DNA of 64,000 bases from Candidatus Thiocaldithrix dubininis. GTDB taxonomy: Bacteria > Pseudomonadota > Gammaproteobacteria > Thiotrichales > Thiotrichaceae. Each line of letters begins with the position of its first letter. The stretch's first letter is position 1. The translations under genes were made by a program, and so were the position numbers. Below are positions 1 to 8,510 of this stretch, one piece after another. Below the pieces are notes generated by a model. The model searched no databases. It was not told the DNA's origin and was given only the letters and a program-made list of their open reading frames with translations. Location of the stretch: the NCBI GenBank assembly GCA_029972135.1, contig CP124755.1, positions 1,922,001 to 1,986,000 of the forward strand, given 5' to 3'.

Positions 1-1
1 T

Positions 2-796
2 TTGGACTTTTCGGATATTAATGGCATTGCCCGCACGGTCGAAGCCTGCACACAATTACCAATTCATCCGCGCCACCCTTATGTCGGTGATTTAGTGTTT
101 ACTGCGTTCTCTGGTTCGCATCAAGACGCAATTAAAAAAGGCTTCCATGCGCAACAACCAGACCATTGGAATGTGCCGTATTTGCCGATTGACCCACGCG
201 ATGTTGGGCGTAGTTACGATTCGGTGATTCGGGTAAATAGCCAATCCGGCAAAGGCGGCATTGCCTATTTAATGGAGCAAGAGCACGGCATTATTATGCC
301 ACGCCGTTTACAGATTGAATTTGCGGGTATTGTGCAACACTACACCGATCAACACGGCGGTGAAATTCACGCGGCTACTATTTGGCAATTGTTCCAGCAA
401 AACTATGTGCAAAACCAAAACGCTTTGCGTTATGTGACCCATCATTTATTCGAGAGCGGCAATTTCCAAGGCATTCGCATAGCGATTGAACAGCAAGGGC
501 AAAGCCAATGGATAACGGGCGCGGGCAATGGCCCAATTGATGCAGCGGTGCAAGCCTTGCAAAGTATCGGTATTGCAGTGCAAGTCCGCTCGTATGAAGA
601 ACGCTCGATGAGTGTCAGCCAAGCGGGAGGCAATGCCAAAGCCTGCGCCTTTATTGAGTTAAGCAATCCACAAACACGCGGCGAAGTGTACGGTGTGGGT
701 ATCGACGAAAACATTATAACCGCCTCAATTAAAGCCTTAATGAGCGCGGTAAATCGCAGCGATATTGCCACGCAAGCAATAGAAAAAGCCGCGTAA
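2..796 (+). CDS. leuA: 2-isopropylmalate synthase, long-form, C-terminal part (5' end outside window)
   Basis: This is the C-terminal half of a 2-isopropylmalate synthase, which joins acetyl-CoA and 2-oxoisovalerate in the first committed step of leucine synthesis. The reading frame is open to the window edge, and its first codon is TTG inside the gene, not a real start. Visible parts are the end of the catalytic barrel (DFSDINGI, GDLVFTAFSGSHQDAIKKG) and the C-terminal LeuA regulatory/dimerisation domain from about residue 140 onward (GAGNGPIDAAVQAL). The GSHQDAIKKG signature is typical of the long (about 560 aa) LeuA class, not the class encoded at 38189-39739. A hairpin follows the stop. 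The identity is solid; the allosteric behaviour is inferred from the family. Confidence 0.93.
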   Translation: MDFSDINGIARTVEACTQLPIHPRHPYVGDLVFTAFSGSHQDAIKKGFHAQQPDHWNVPYLPIDPRDVGRSYDSVIRVNSQSGKGGIAYLMEQEHGIIMPRRLQIEFAGIVQHYTDQHGGEIHAATIWQLFQQNYVQNQNALRYVTHHLFESGNFQGIRIAIEQQGQSQWITGAGNGPIDAAVQALQSIGIAVQVRSYEERSMSVSQAGGNAKACAFIELSNPQTRGEVYGVGIDENIITASIKALMSAVNRSDIATQAIEKAA

Positions 797-817
797 TCCA
801 GCAGTTTTCCTTAAAAT

Positions 818-849
818 CCGAGGCTATTCAATATTGATAGTCTCGGTTT
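818..849 (+). terminator. Probable Rho-independent terminator after long-form leuA
   Basis: A 10-bp stem (CCGAGGCTAT at 818-827 with ATAGTCTCGG at 837-846, one G-U pair) encloses a 9-nt loop and is followed by a short T-rich stretch. It lies 22 nt after the leuA stop codon. Confidence 0.55.
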
Positions 850-978
850 CATTACCCAATAACCATTCATCGCCTATAAGCCATTGCTTGCTAAATAGCT
901 GTTATATTAAGGCTTTTACCTGTGCGTTAAACTCATTTAAACCGTTATAAGCGCATAGGTTTGCTGAAAGTGAAAACT

Positions 979-2835
979 ATGCGCTTTAATAATAAACATT
1001 ATAGGCAAGGGCATTATTCGCGTTTTTATAGCTGGATAAGTTGGCGAATAGCTTTACTCCTATTAATTTATCTATCACCCGGCTATGCCAATAGCTATCC
1101 ATTATCCAGTTTACGGGGGCAAATCGTCATTAATGAAGTGTTGTTTAAGCAATCCGGCGCGAATACGGCAACCGAAAATGATGAATTTATCGAGTTGTAT
1201 AATGCAGGCTCGGTAGCAGTCGATTTAACCCGTCTACGTCTTATCGACGGCAATTTGTTTACCAATGAAATTGATGGTACATCCGGCAATATTACCGGCA
1301 ATAGTAATGCTTTCAATTTTATTTGCAGCGGCAAACAAGTCTGTACAGGCTCAAGCTTATTACCGCCTAACACTTATGCGGTTATTTGGGTAGGGCAAGC
1401 CAGCGCCACCACCCACGCGCCCCAAGCTAGTTTCCAAGCATGGTTAGGTAACGCGCCCAAATTAAATGATACGGGCGACGATATGTGGCTGTATGAACAA
1501 AGCAGTAGCGAATTAAGCTTGGTGGATTATATGTCGGTGGGTTCTGGTACAGCCGTGAACACCAATGTACCCAGCGATATTTGGAATTTTAGTTACAATG
1601 CCAGCTTACTAAACTTTGCTAAAGGGCAATCTGTCAGCCTAACACCGAATGGGCAACTCAGCAGCAGCGCTTGTTGGGAAACCAGCACGTCTGGCAATGC
1701 CAGCAGCACTTGTCCGCATTATTTACCCAGCTTGGCACAAGATAACACGCGTTTAATGAGCCAAGGTGCAAGCAATACACGGCTGTATACGCTGAGTGGG
1801 CGCGTATTTCAGGATAAAAATGTAAATGGTTTGGATGATAGTGAAACCGGCTTACGCAAAGTGACTGTAGTCTTGCAAAAGCTGAGTGATCAAACTTGCC
1901 AAATTACACGGACTGATACTTCAGGGGCTTATCAGTTTAGCCAATTAAATCAAGGCGATTATAGCGTTTATGAAGCTGCGCAAACCGATATAGACGCTAA
2001 CACTTGTCCGCCAACCCCTAGCGACCCTAACCAATATACCTCCTCAAGCCCCAATCAGCGCCCGGTCACGATTAACCAGCAATCCCTTAGTGAAATTAAT
2101 TTTGCTGATGTTCGCCGCCCTGCGCTTAGTTTGAATCACAGTTTGGTAATTCAACCGGATAGTGTAGCGGTGTATGCCCACCGTTTTAGCAGTTATAGCA
2201 GTGGCACGGTGTTATTTAGTTTACAAAATAGCGTCGCCACACCCAACTTAGATTGGGCAAGCCAACTGTATCGAGATGCCAACTGTAACCAACAATTAGA
2301 CGCAACCGATACACCGCTCACGAGTGCGCTGAATCTCCATGCTAATCAAAGTATTTGCGTGTTAGTCAAAGTGCTTAGCCCTAGCAATGCCAGCAGTGGC
2401 GCAACCTATACCTTTGCAGTGCAAAGCCAATTTGTGTTTGGGGATGGCAGCCTAATAGCCGAACCTGTATTACAAACGCAGCGTGATATCACGCGCGTGA
2501 TCGCTGATACACAAGGCGCGGGTAACTTAGTGCTAAACAAAGCCGTGTATAACGTCACACGCGATACCGAAGGCAGCGTTGCCCTACCCTCGGAAATATT
2601 GCGTTATACTTTGCATTATACGAATAGCGGCGACGGCAAACTGCATGACTTTGCGCTACACGATAGCGTACCTGCTTTTACGCATTTAGTAGGTACGCCA
2701 ACCTGCGGCACAACGCCCAGCGCATTAGACACATGTCAGGCAGTGGTAGATGGCACTGCACTTGAATGGCAATTTTCAGGGTATTTACCCGCTGGCGCAG
2801 AAGGTGAAGTGACCTTTACGGTGCAAGTGGATTAA
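979..2835 (+). CDS. Secreted lamin-tail / SdrD B-like / DUF11 domain protein
   Basis: Large exported protein of unknown function, about 618 aa. A positively charged N-terminus precedes a hydrophobic segment (IALLLLIYL, about residues 24-34), consistent with a signal peptide. A lamin-tail domain follows (about 48-190; INEVLF, DEFIELYNAG), then an SdrD B-like or carboxypeptidase-regulatory-like beta fold (about 270-365; SGRVFQDKNVNGLDD, SGAYQFSQLNQGDYSVYE). A DUF11-like repeat closes the protein (about 515-615; LHYTNSGDGKLHDFALHDSV). No LPXTG, PEP-CTERM or other C-terminal anchor is seen. The ATG at 979 is preferred to the upstream TTG at 961 because it has a purine-rich GAAAG about 9 nt before it. 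Domain content suggests a surface or extracellular adhesive role, which is inference only. Confidence 0.8.
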   Translation: MRFNNKHYRQGHYSRFYSWISWRIALLLLIYLSPGYANSYPLSSLRGQIVINEVLFKQSGANTATENDEFIELYNAGSVAVDLTRLRLIDGNLFTNEIDGTSGNITGNSNAFNFICSGKQVCTGSSLLPPNTYAVIWVGQASATTHAPQASFQAWLGNAPKLNDTGDDMWLYEQSSSELSLVDYMSVGSGTAVNTNVPSDIWNFSYNASLLNFAKGQSVSLTPNGQLSSSACWETSTSGNASSTCPHYLPSLAQDNTRLMSQGASNTRLYTLSGRVFQDKNVNGLDDSETGLRKVTVVLQKLSDQTCQITRTDTSGAYQFSQLNQGDYSVYEAAQTDIDANTCPPTPSDPNQYTSSSPNQRPVTINQQSLSEINFADVRRPALSLNHSLVIQPDSVAVYAHRFSSYSSGTVLFSLQNSVATPNLDWASQLYRDANCNQQLDATDTPLTSALNLHANQSICVLVKVLSPSNASSGATYTFAVQSQFVFGDGSLIAEPVLQTQRDITRVIADTQGAGNLVLNKAVYNVTRDTEGSVALPSEILRYTLHYTNSGDGKLHDFALHDSVPAFTHLVGTPTCGTTPSALDTCQAVVDGTALEWQFSGYLPAGAEGEVTFTVQVD

Positions 2836-2886
2836 GCCAACAAGCAAGCTATAACGTACTTACAACTTGCTTACGACGCATATTAA

Positions 2887-4230
2887 TCAAGCAAACGTAT
2901 CGGACATTAAGTTATCAAACCAGCGCAGCATAGCTTTGTAATTTTTCGGATTTGCTGAGTTCGATTCGATTGTGCCTTTGGTAACGGGCAGCATCGAATC
3001 TTTCGTTTTATCATAACGAAATACCACGCTCATCCATGCCACATCTTCTTGCGTAATGGGGCTAAAACAAGCGGAATTGGTCATTGGCATTTGATTAACT
3101 GCTTTACCACTTAACAAATTTACAATTGCTGAAGCGCAGACTTTGGCTTCTGCATTAGCAACGTGACCCGCTTTGGGTTGTGTGGCCGCCGCCGCCGAGT
3201 CACCAATAATATGCACCTTCGGCACAACCACAGATTCATAAGTCAACACGTTGACACCTGCCCAACGTTGATCCAGATTCGCTAAGCCTTCGTGCGTGGT
3301 AATTAAACGACCGGCTTTTTGTGCAGGAATGGCATTAATCACTTGTCCACTAAAACTACCTGTACTGGCTTTGACTACGCCTTTATCCGCGTCAATGCTC
3401 TCAAGTACAGAATTCGGCACATAAGTAATCGTGTCTTTATAAAGACCTGTAAACGCATTGGTAAAGTTTTTAACGCCCCCTTGGATTTCCGCATTGGCAT
3501 CTAAAATGACTACTTTACCACCGCCTTTAACACGTTTTAAATAATCGGCGACGACACAAGCGCGTTCATACGGCCCCGGCGGGCAACGATAAGGCTTAGG
3601 CGGAATCGTAATAATAAAGGTGTCTTTATTAGTCATTGCTACAATTTGTTTTTGCAAACTAACGGTTTGTTCACCTGCTTGCCACGCATGCACAATTTTA
3701 GCTTGAGAGGTTGCCGAGCCTGATAAAGGCAAATTATCAAAATCAATGCCAGTTGCTAAAATTAAGCGGTCATACGGCAATTTACTATTATCAGAAAGCT
3801 GTATTTGTTGGGCTTTGGTATCCATGCCAATCACCGATTGATTGACAATTTTCACACCGTACTTATCCGCTAAGGTTTTATAATTAAACGCCAATTGGTC
3901 TAAATTGCGTTCACCGACTAATACCATATTACTAAAAATATTGGAGTAATAAGTCGCGTTGGGTTCAATCAAAGTAACATCGACCCCAGTACCACCCCAC
4001 AATCTTAAATACTTAGCGACGGTTGTCCCTGCCATACCACCACCGACCACCACGATGTTACCTTTAATGCCTAAATCGCCGGGCATCTGACCGCCTTGCC
4101 CTAATACACTGGCACGACCACCGTGTTCATCTTCTTCGTCTTCATCGTCATCTGCCCATGCAAAACAAGAACTTAAACCAACACTTAATGCACCCATACC
4201 TAACGCGGTTAAAAATTTTCTACGATCCAT
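2887..4230 (-). CDS. fccB: Flavocytochrome c sulfide dehydrogenase, flavoprotein subunit
   Basis: FccB oxidises sulfide in the periplasm and passes electrons through its FAD to a cytochrome c partner. The N-terminus has a Tat signal (RRKFL at residues 3-7, then a hydrophobic stretch ending in AWA), fitting export with bound flavin. An acidic run (about 28-36) follows. The FAD-binding GGGMAG is at 63-68 and a second motif, IIGDSA, at 341-346. Cys216 (CPPGPYER) and Cys388 (NSACFS) match the spacing of the redox-active disulfide in the Allochromatium enzyme. The start has AGGAG 8-9 nt upstream. It lies 14 nt downstream of the haem subunit gene, so the pair is an operon. The alternative would be a related SoxF-type flavoprotein. 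Confidence 0.93.
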   Translation of the reverse strand: MDRRKFLTALGMGALSVGLSSCFAWADDDEDEEDEHGGRASVLGQGGQMPGDLGIKGNIVVVGGGMAGTTVAKYLRLWGGTGVDVTLIEPNATYYSNIFSNMVLVGERNLDQLAFNYKTLADKYGVKIVNQSVIGMDTKAQQIQLSDNSKLPYDRLILATGIDFDNLPLSGSATSQAKIVHAWQAGEQTVSLQKQIVAMTNKDTFIITIPPKPYRCPPGPYERACVVADYLKRVKGGGKVVILDANAEIQGGVKNFTNAFTGLYKDTITYVPNSVLESIDADKGVVKASTGSFSGQVINAIPAQKAGRLITTHEGLANLDQRWAGVNVLTYESVVVPKVHIIGDSAAAATQPKAGHVANAEAKVCASAIVNLLSGKAVNQMPMTNSACFSPITQEDVAWMSVVFRYDKTKDSMLPVTKGTIESNSANPKNYKAMLRWFDNLMSDTFA

Positions 4231-4244
4231 GTGACAACTCCTTA

Positions 4245-4553
4245 TTATTGTTTAGAAAAATAGTCAGCGATCAGTTTAATTTCGTCCGCTGTATACGCTT
4301 GGGCATGTACATTCATAATATTTTTATCAATCGGGCGATCTGACATTTCTTGCAATTCTTCAACAATTTTAGAGACGCGTTTACCGGCTAAATGCTCATA
4401 ACCATAGCCATCTGTACCATGACATTGAAAACAATTAGACGCTAAATCACGCCCCGGATGATTCACGGTAGCGGGATTCGCCAAGGCAACATTGGCTAAA
4501 CTAACGATCCATAAGCTTACGATAGCCATTAGCCGATTATTAATTTTTCTCAT
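4245..4553 (-). CDS. fccA: Monohaem cytochrome c subunit of sulfide dehydrogenase (FccA-like)
   Basis: Small exported c-type cytochrome, about 102 aa, directly upstream of fccB. A signal peptide (hydrophobic about 9-25, ANVALA) precedes one haem site, CFQCHG, near residues 41-46. A methionine in the NIMNVHA region is a plausible distal ligand. The protein presumably accepts electrons from the FccB flavin and delivers them to soluble cytochrome c. It carries a single haem, like the small FccA of green sulfur bacteria and unlike the di-haem subunit of Allochromatium. Two adjacent ATGs exist (4556 and 4553). AGGAG lies 3 nt before the first and 6 nt before the second, so the second is preferred. 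Confidence 0.85.
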   Translation of the reverse strand: MRKINNRLMAIVSLWIVSLANVALANPATVNHPGRDLASNCFQCHGTDGYGYEHLAGKRVSKIVEELQEMSDRPIDKNIMNVHAQAYTADEIKLIADYFSKQ

Positions 4554-4694
4554 CATCTACTCCTAAATTACTTATTTAAGAACAGTCCATTAATTCAAAA
4601 TAATTGTTAATATAATGGCAACTGTTTAAAAAATTACTTGAGTTATCTTAATAATTTCTTAAGGAGTTTATTGAAGAGGAAATAAAGTCTTAGG

Positions 4695-4722
4695 TAAAAA
4701 ACCTCTAATAAAATTAGAGGTT
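4695..4722 (-). terminator. Rho-independent terminator after the thg1-like remnant
   Basis: Read on the minus strand, a 9-bp perfect stem (AACCTCTAA/TTAGAGGTT, arms 4714-4722 and 4700-4708) with a 5-nt loop runs straight into a T-run. It sits about 30 nt past the end of the 4753-9425 minus-strand gene block and insulates it from the fccAB promoter. Confidence 0.85.
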
Positions 4723-4752
4723 ATAATTAATTATAATTTGACTCGTATTATT

Positions 4753-5071
4753 TTAATTTAAAAAAGACTGGGCTAGCCAATTGGCATACAGTTCTTTTAC
4801 GGGTAATTCGGTATTCACCCACAATTCGCGACGTTGGGTTTTAACGTTTTCACCTGTTTTGGGGTTAAAGCCGATTTTTTCCAGCGTTTGCCAGTAAACA
4901 CCAGAGCCGCGCTTTTGCCATGCGGGCAATTCATTAAAGTTAATACCGTGTTGAAATACGCGTAAAGCTACGACCATCAATCCGTGCCACCATATACAAA
5001 CCGGGTAAAATGCATAAATCATGCGCAGTTTCATACACCCGTAGCTTTTTATCTAACTCGTCAAACTTCAT
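4753..5071 (-). pseudogene. Thg1-like tRNA(His) guanylyltransferase, internally deleted and frameshifted
   Basis: Thg1-family enzymes add a 5' G (3'-5' polymerisation) to tRNA. The ATG at 5071 opens a frame beginning MKFDELDKKLRVYETAHD and running through LPGLYMVARIDGRSFTR, the conserved Thg1 N-terminus with the first metal-binding Asp. After about 39 codons the frame hits a stop. A different frame (ORF from 5034) then carries the Thg1 C-terminus: FQHGINFNELPAWQKRG, GFNPKTGE, RRELWV. About 130-140 residues, including the second catalytic Asp/Glu region expected in this family, are missing, and the two ends are joined out of frame. The start overlaps the stop of the upstream kinase by 11 nt, so the original gene was translationally coupled to it. 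An automatic caller might annotate only the 93-codon C-terminal frame. Confidence 0.85.
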
Positions 5072-5510
5072 CGCTGCACCAATTGCTTACCGTAAATTGC
5101 CCTTGATTTAACTGCACATAATACAACTGTGTAAAACCTTCCTGATAACTTGGACGTTGCAATTTGGCATAAGTCGCACGGATTGCGGCTTCAGGCACAC
5201 AAGCCTTACCGCAACGTTGTTGATTACGCGCTAAGCTTTGTTGCAAGTTTGCGCTGAAATAATAGCCAATAATGGCAAATTGCTGTTGTTGTAAAGCGGG
5301 GATATAACGTTGGCGATCTTCAAGCGTCGGATTAGTATTATCAATTACCAACGGTTGTTTCGCCGTTAAGCAAGCCCTAAACAACAATTGTTCCCGATGC
5401 CGCGTTTTAAGCATATCCAGATTTAACCGAATATGCGTATCATAAAACTGCTGCAAGTAAAAACTGGATTTACCACTGGCTTGTAAACCCATAAAAATCA
5501 CACCTTGCAT
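5061..5510 (-). CDS. P-loop kinase-like ATPase (polynucleotide-kinase/Zeta-like fold)
   Basis: A 149-aa P-loop protein with Walker A GLQASGKSS (residues 8-16), an LNLDML segment near 35 and a VIDNTNPT strand near 60. This arrangement is common in small AAA/PNK-type kinases that phosphorylate RNA ends or small substrates. The substrate cannot be read from sequence. It lies 6 nt after rlmD, and its stop overlaps the start of the Thg1-like remnant, so the kinase and Thg1-like protein probably acted in one RNA-processing or RNA-repair operation. The kinase itself looks intact while its partner is broken. The ATG at 5510 has no strong ribosome-binding site, suggesting coupling to rlmD. Confidence 0.7.
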   Translation of the reverse strand: MQGVIFMGLQASGKSSFYLQQFYDTHIRLNLDMLKTRHREQLLFRACLTAKQPLVIDNTNPTLEDRQRYIPALQQQQFAIIGYYFSANLQQSLARNQQRCGKACVPEAAIRATYAKLQRPSYQEGFTQLYYVQLNQGQFTVSNWCSDEV

Positions 5511-5516
5511 ATGATG

Positions 5517-6845
5517 TTAGTCGCGTACAAACACAGCAATCGACTCGACATGCGAGGTATGCGGGAACATATCCATAACGCCCGCACCCAGTAAACGGTA
5601 GCCGTAAGTATTGACTAATTCGCCCGCATCTCGCGCTAACGTTGCAGGGTCACAAGACACATACACAATGCGTCTTGCCTTTAACTTAGCCAAATGCGGT
5701 ATGACTTCTTTTGCCCCCGCACGCGGTGGGTCTAGCAAAATTTTATCATAATGGCGTTTTAACCACGGTTCGCGCCCTACATCGTCTGCCATAAGATTGC
5801 AGGCATAATAATCGGTGTTGTGAATATCATTGGCAACAGCGGCAGCTTTGGCACGTTCGACCATCGCATAATCACCTTCAACACCAATTACTTGTTTAGC
5901 CGCCCGTGCTAATGGCAAGGTAAAATTGCCTAAGCCGCAAAATAAATCCAATACGGTTTCCTCGGCTTGTGGGTCTAACAATTCCAAGGCACGCGCGACC
6001 ATTTTCCGATTTAAGGCTTGATTTACTTGGAAAAAGTCTAAGGGTGTAAAGCCGACTTTGGTATTAAATTGCGGGTGTTCGTAATACAGTTCAGGCTGTG
6101 CGGGGTAAATACAATGCACCGTATCGGGACCTTTAGGCTGCAAATACAGTTGGTAATGTTCCGCTTGGGCAAAGGCCAACAACTTAGCTTGATCGCTGTC
6201 GGATAAAGGATTCATGTGGCGCACCACTAGCGCGGTTGCATTATCACCCACTGCAATTTCGATTTGTGGAATGGTTTCACGCGCCTCTAAACTGCTCACC
6301 AACGCTTGTAAATCGGTTAAATGCGCCCCCACCGACTCATGCAGAATTTCACAACGACTTAAATCGGCTAAGAAACGCCCGTCTTTTTCACGAAAACCGA
6401 CTAATGCCTTGCCTTTTTGCCGTACCCAACGCACGCCTAAACGCGCTTTACGCCGATACGCCCAACCATCCGCGCGTAATGGGGCGAATACGCTTTCTGG
6501 CTCAACTTTGCCAATATGTTTGAGGTTATTGAGCATAGCAGCTTGCTTATGCTGAATCTGCGCATCTAAATCAATATGTTGCCATGAACACGCGCCACAT
6601 ATGCCAAAGTGTGCGCATTTTGGTTCAACCCGTTCGGGCGACGCTTGCAGCACATTTTCAACCCGCCCTTCATCGTGTTTTTGCTTATACGAGGTATAGC
6701 GAAACTCGACCACTTCGCCCGGTAACGCCCCTTCGATAAACACGGCTTTGCCGTCTACTCGCGCTACGCCTAAACCTTCAAGGGTTAATGATTCAATCTG
6801 TGCTTGAACCAAGGGGCTATGTTTTACACCTTTACCGCGTGCCAT
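5517..6845 (-). CDS. rlmD: 23S rRNA (uracil-1939-C5)-methyltransferase
   Basis: RlmD (RumA) uses S-adenosylmethionine to methylate U1939 of 23S rRNA. The 442-aa protein has an N-terminal TRAM domain (about 10-68). The 4Fe-4S cysteines are Cys77, Cys83 and Cys86 (CAHFGICGAC), with a fourth at LSRCEIL (about 165). The SAM site is LDLFCGLGNFTLPLA, followed by LLDPPRAGAKE and the catalytic Cys in VSCDPATLARD. Length and motifs match the family. AGGAA lies about 9 nt before the ATG. It sits between bioC and the kinase/Thg1 pair in a same-strand block, which suggests shared transcription but no pathway link to biotin. Confidence 0.95.
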   Translation of the reverse strand: MARGKGVKHSPLVQAQIESLTLEGLGVARVDGKAVFIEGALPGEVVEFRYTSYKQKHDEGRVENVLQASPERVEPKCAHFGICGACSWQHIDLDAQIQHKQAAMLNNLKHIGKVEPESVFAPLRADGWAYRRKARLGVRWVRQKGKALVGFREKDGRFLADLSRCEILHESVGAHLTDLQALVSSLEARETIPQIEIAVGDNATALVVRHMNPLSDSDQAKLLAFAQAEHYQLYLQPKGPDTVHCIYPAQPELYYEHPQFNTKVGFTPLDFFQVNQALNRKMVARALELLDPQAEETVLDLFCGLGNFTLPLARAAKQVIGVEGDYAMVERAKAAAVANDIHNTDYYACNLMADDVGREPWLKRHYDKILLDPPRAGAKEVIPHLAKLKARRIVYVSCDPATLARDAGELVNTYGYRLLGAGVMDMFPHTSHVESIAVFVRD

Positions 6846-6883
6846 CGCTGCCGTTTCCTAAACCTGAAAACGGCGATTTTAAA

Positions 6884-7744
6884 TTAAATAGCTTTGATAG
6901 GAATAAATTTTTCCGGTTTTTGACTAGGTTGGATTAACGGCGCCCACGCATGTCCGTAAATCACCTCATAAGTCGCCGGATATAAGCCATCGGCTTGCTG
7001 ATACGCGGCATAAGCTTGATAAAACGCTTGAAAACGCGCTTTGCCGGTTAACGCCGGATTACGCCCTTGCGTAGCATTGTTCGCGCCAATCCCTTTGAGA
7101 TCCTGCAATAAGCCGCGCACATCACGATAGGTCATGGTAATCACTTCCATATCCACTACCGGATCACGAAAGCCTGCTTGCATTAAAGCATCGCCAATAT
7201 CATGCATATCTTGAAATTGGTTAGTATGCGTAAAGCCATCTACCTTTGCCCAACTCGCTCGTAGTTCTTTTAAGGTATCCGTGCCTAAGGTGGCAAACAT
7301 GAATAAACCTTGGGGCTTTAAGACACGCGCCACTTCACGAAAAGTATTGGGTAAATCATTGCACCATTGCAGCATGAGATTGGATAACGCCATATCCGCA
7401 CATTGGTCTTTTAACGGCAATTGCGAAACATCCGCACAAATGCCTTTGGGCTTACGCAACCAACCACCGCGCTGACAAGTTTTTTGCACCATACTGGCGG
7501 CTAAATCAATGCCCAGCACTTGCGCAGACTTATAACGCTTTAATAAATCAGTGCTAATTTGCCCTGTGCCACAGCCTAAATCCAACACCAAAGCGGGCTG
7601 CAACTTAATAAAATCTAAACGCTCAGTTAAACGTCTGCCGACTTCTTGTTGTAACACCGCATTGGCATCATAACTATCTGCCGCGCGCTCAAAACCAAGG
7701 CGTGTTTTACGCCGATCTAGTAAATAGGAGGATTCAATGGGCAT
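6884..7744 (-). CDS. bioC: Malonyl-[acyl-carrier protein] O-methyltransferase
   Basis: BioC methylates the free carboxyl of malonyl-ACP, disguising it so that fatty-acid synthesis can build the pimeloyl chain of biotin. The 286-aa protein begins with the BioC-typical FERAADSYDANAVLQQEVG and carries the class I SAM motif VLDLGCGTGQ (about 54-63). The SNLMLQWCND segment is another BioC hallmark. Its start overlaps the end of bioH by 11 nt, so the two are coupled. BioH removes the methyl group that BioC adds, so the pair covers the entry and exit of the disguise step. Other bio genes are not in the window. Confidence 0.93.
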   Translation of the reverse strand: MPIESSYLLDRRKTRLGFERAADSYDANAVLQQEVGRRLTERLDFIKLQPALVLDLGCGTGQISTDLLKRYKSAQVLGIDLAASMVQKTCQRGGWLRKPKGICADVSQLPLKDQCADMALSNLMLQWCNDLPNTFREVARVLKPQGLFMFATLGTDTLKELRASWAKVDGFTHTNQFQDMHDIGDALMQAGFRDPVVDMEVITMTYRDVRGLLQDLKGIGANNATQGRNPALTGKARFQAFYQAYAAYQQADGLYPATYEVIYGHAWAPLIQPSQKPEKFIPIKAI

Positions 7745-8483
7745 GTAAAAAAGCCCTTAAGGTTTGCATGAAAAGTTCGGGCTGCGTCACAAATGGCACA
7801 TGCGCAGCATTCGCTAATACATCAATCTGCGTATAACCCAGTGTGGGTAAGGCATTCGCTAAGGTTACTGGAATCAGTTTATCCAAACGCCCTAATAACC
7901 ATTGGGTCGGCTGTGTAACAGGCTGTTGGGTAAAATCACTCGAGGCTAGAATGTCTAAACCATCAGCGAGCGCTTGCCTTGAAGCAGGTTCAGCCATAAT
8001 GGTTTCACGCAATTGATTGACTTGCTGGTTATCAACTTTTAAGCCTAAAAATTGCAGCGCAAAAAAGCGTTTAACCGTTGCGGCGTAATCGGTTTGCAAG
8101 TTGTTCGCAAAATTTTGCAACATATCCGGTGCTAATCCGTACGACCAATCTGCGCTATTCACAAACTTAGGGGTACTGGCAATTAAACTTAAGGCTTGTA
8201 CACGCTCAGGCAATTTCTGAGCTAGAGCTTGCGCAATTAATCCACCCAATGACCAACCGATTAAGGTTGCCTGTTCAGGAATATACGGGCTGATTTGCGC
8301 AACGGCTTGTGGTAGAGAACCCAAGGTTAGGTGTTGATTGACACCATGCCCCGGCAAGTCGATATAGGTCACTTGACCTAATTCGAGTAAAGCTTGCCGG
8401 ATTGGTGTCCATACATGGCTGTTCATGCCCCAGCCGTGCAACAGTACAAGGGGTCTACCGCTGCCTTCAATTAGGATTTTCAA
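7734..8483 (-). CDS. bioH: Pimeloyl-ACP methyl ester carboxylesterase
   Basis: BioH hydrolyses pimeloyl-ACP methyl ester, ending the chain-building stage of biotin synthesis. This alpha/beta hydrolase has the oxyanion strand LLHGWGMNSHVW, the nucleophile elbow GWSLGG, an Asp in LGRLDKLIP and the His in ANAAHVPF, completing the triad. The start is a TTG at 8483. An in-frame stop lies seven codons upstream, no closer ATG exists, and the nearby ATG at about 8487 is in another frame and stops at once. No clear ribosome-binding site is seen. The gene begins 27 nt after lysR and overlaps bioC. Confidence 0.9.
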   Translation of the reverse strand: MKILIEGSGRPLVLLHGWGMNSHVWTPIRQALLELGQVTYIDLPGHGVNQHLTLGSLPQAVAQISPYIPEQATLIGWSLGGLIAQALAQKLPERVQALSLIASTPKFVNSADWSYGLAPDMLQNFANNLQTDYAATVKRFFALQFLGLKVDNQQVNQLRETIMAEPASRQALADGLDILASSDFTQQPVTQPTQWLLGRLDKLIPVTLANALPTLGYTQIDVLANAAHVPFVTQPELFMQTLRAFLHAH

Positions 8484-8510
8484 TGCATAACGGATCGGTA
8501 ATTAAGGGGT

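Noticed and set aside
961-978. TTG start six codons upstream for the lamin-tail protein
   Set aside because: The ATG at 979 has a better-placed purine-rich stretch and gives a typical signal peptide.
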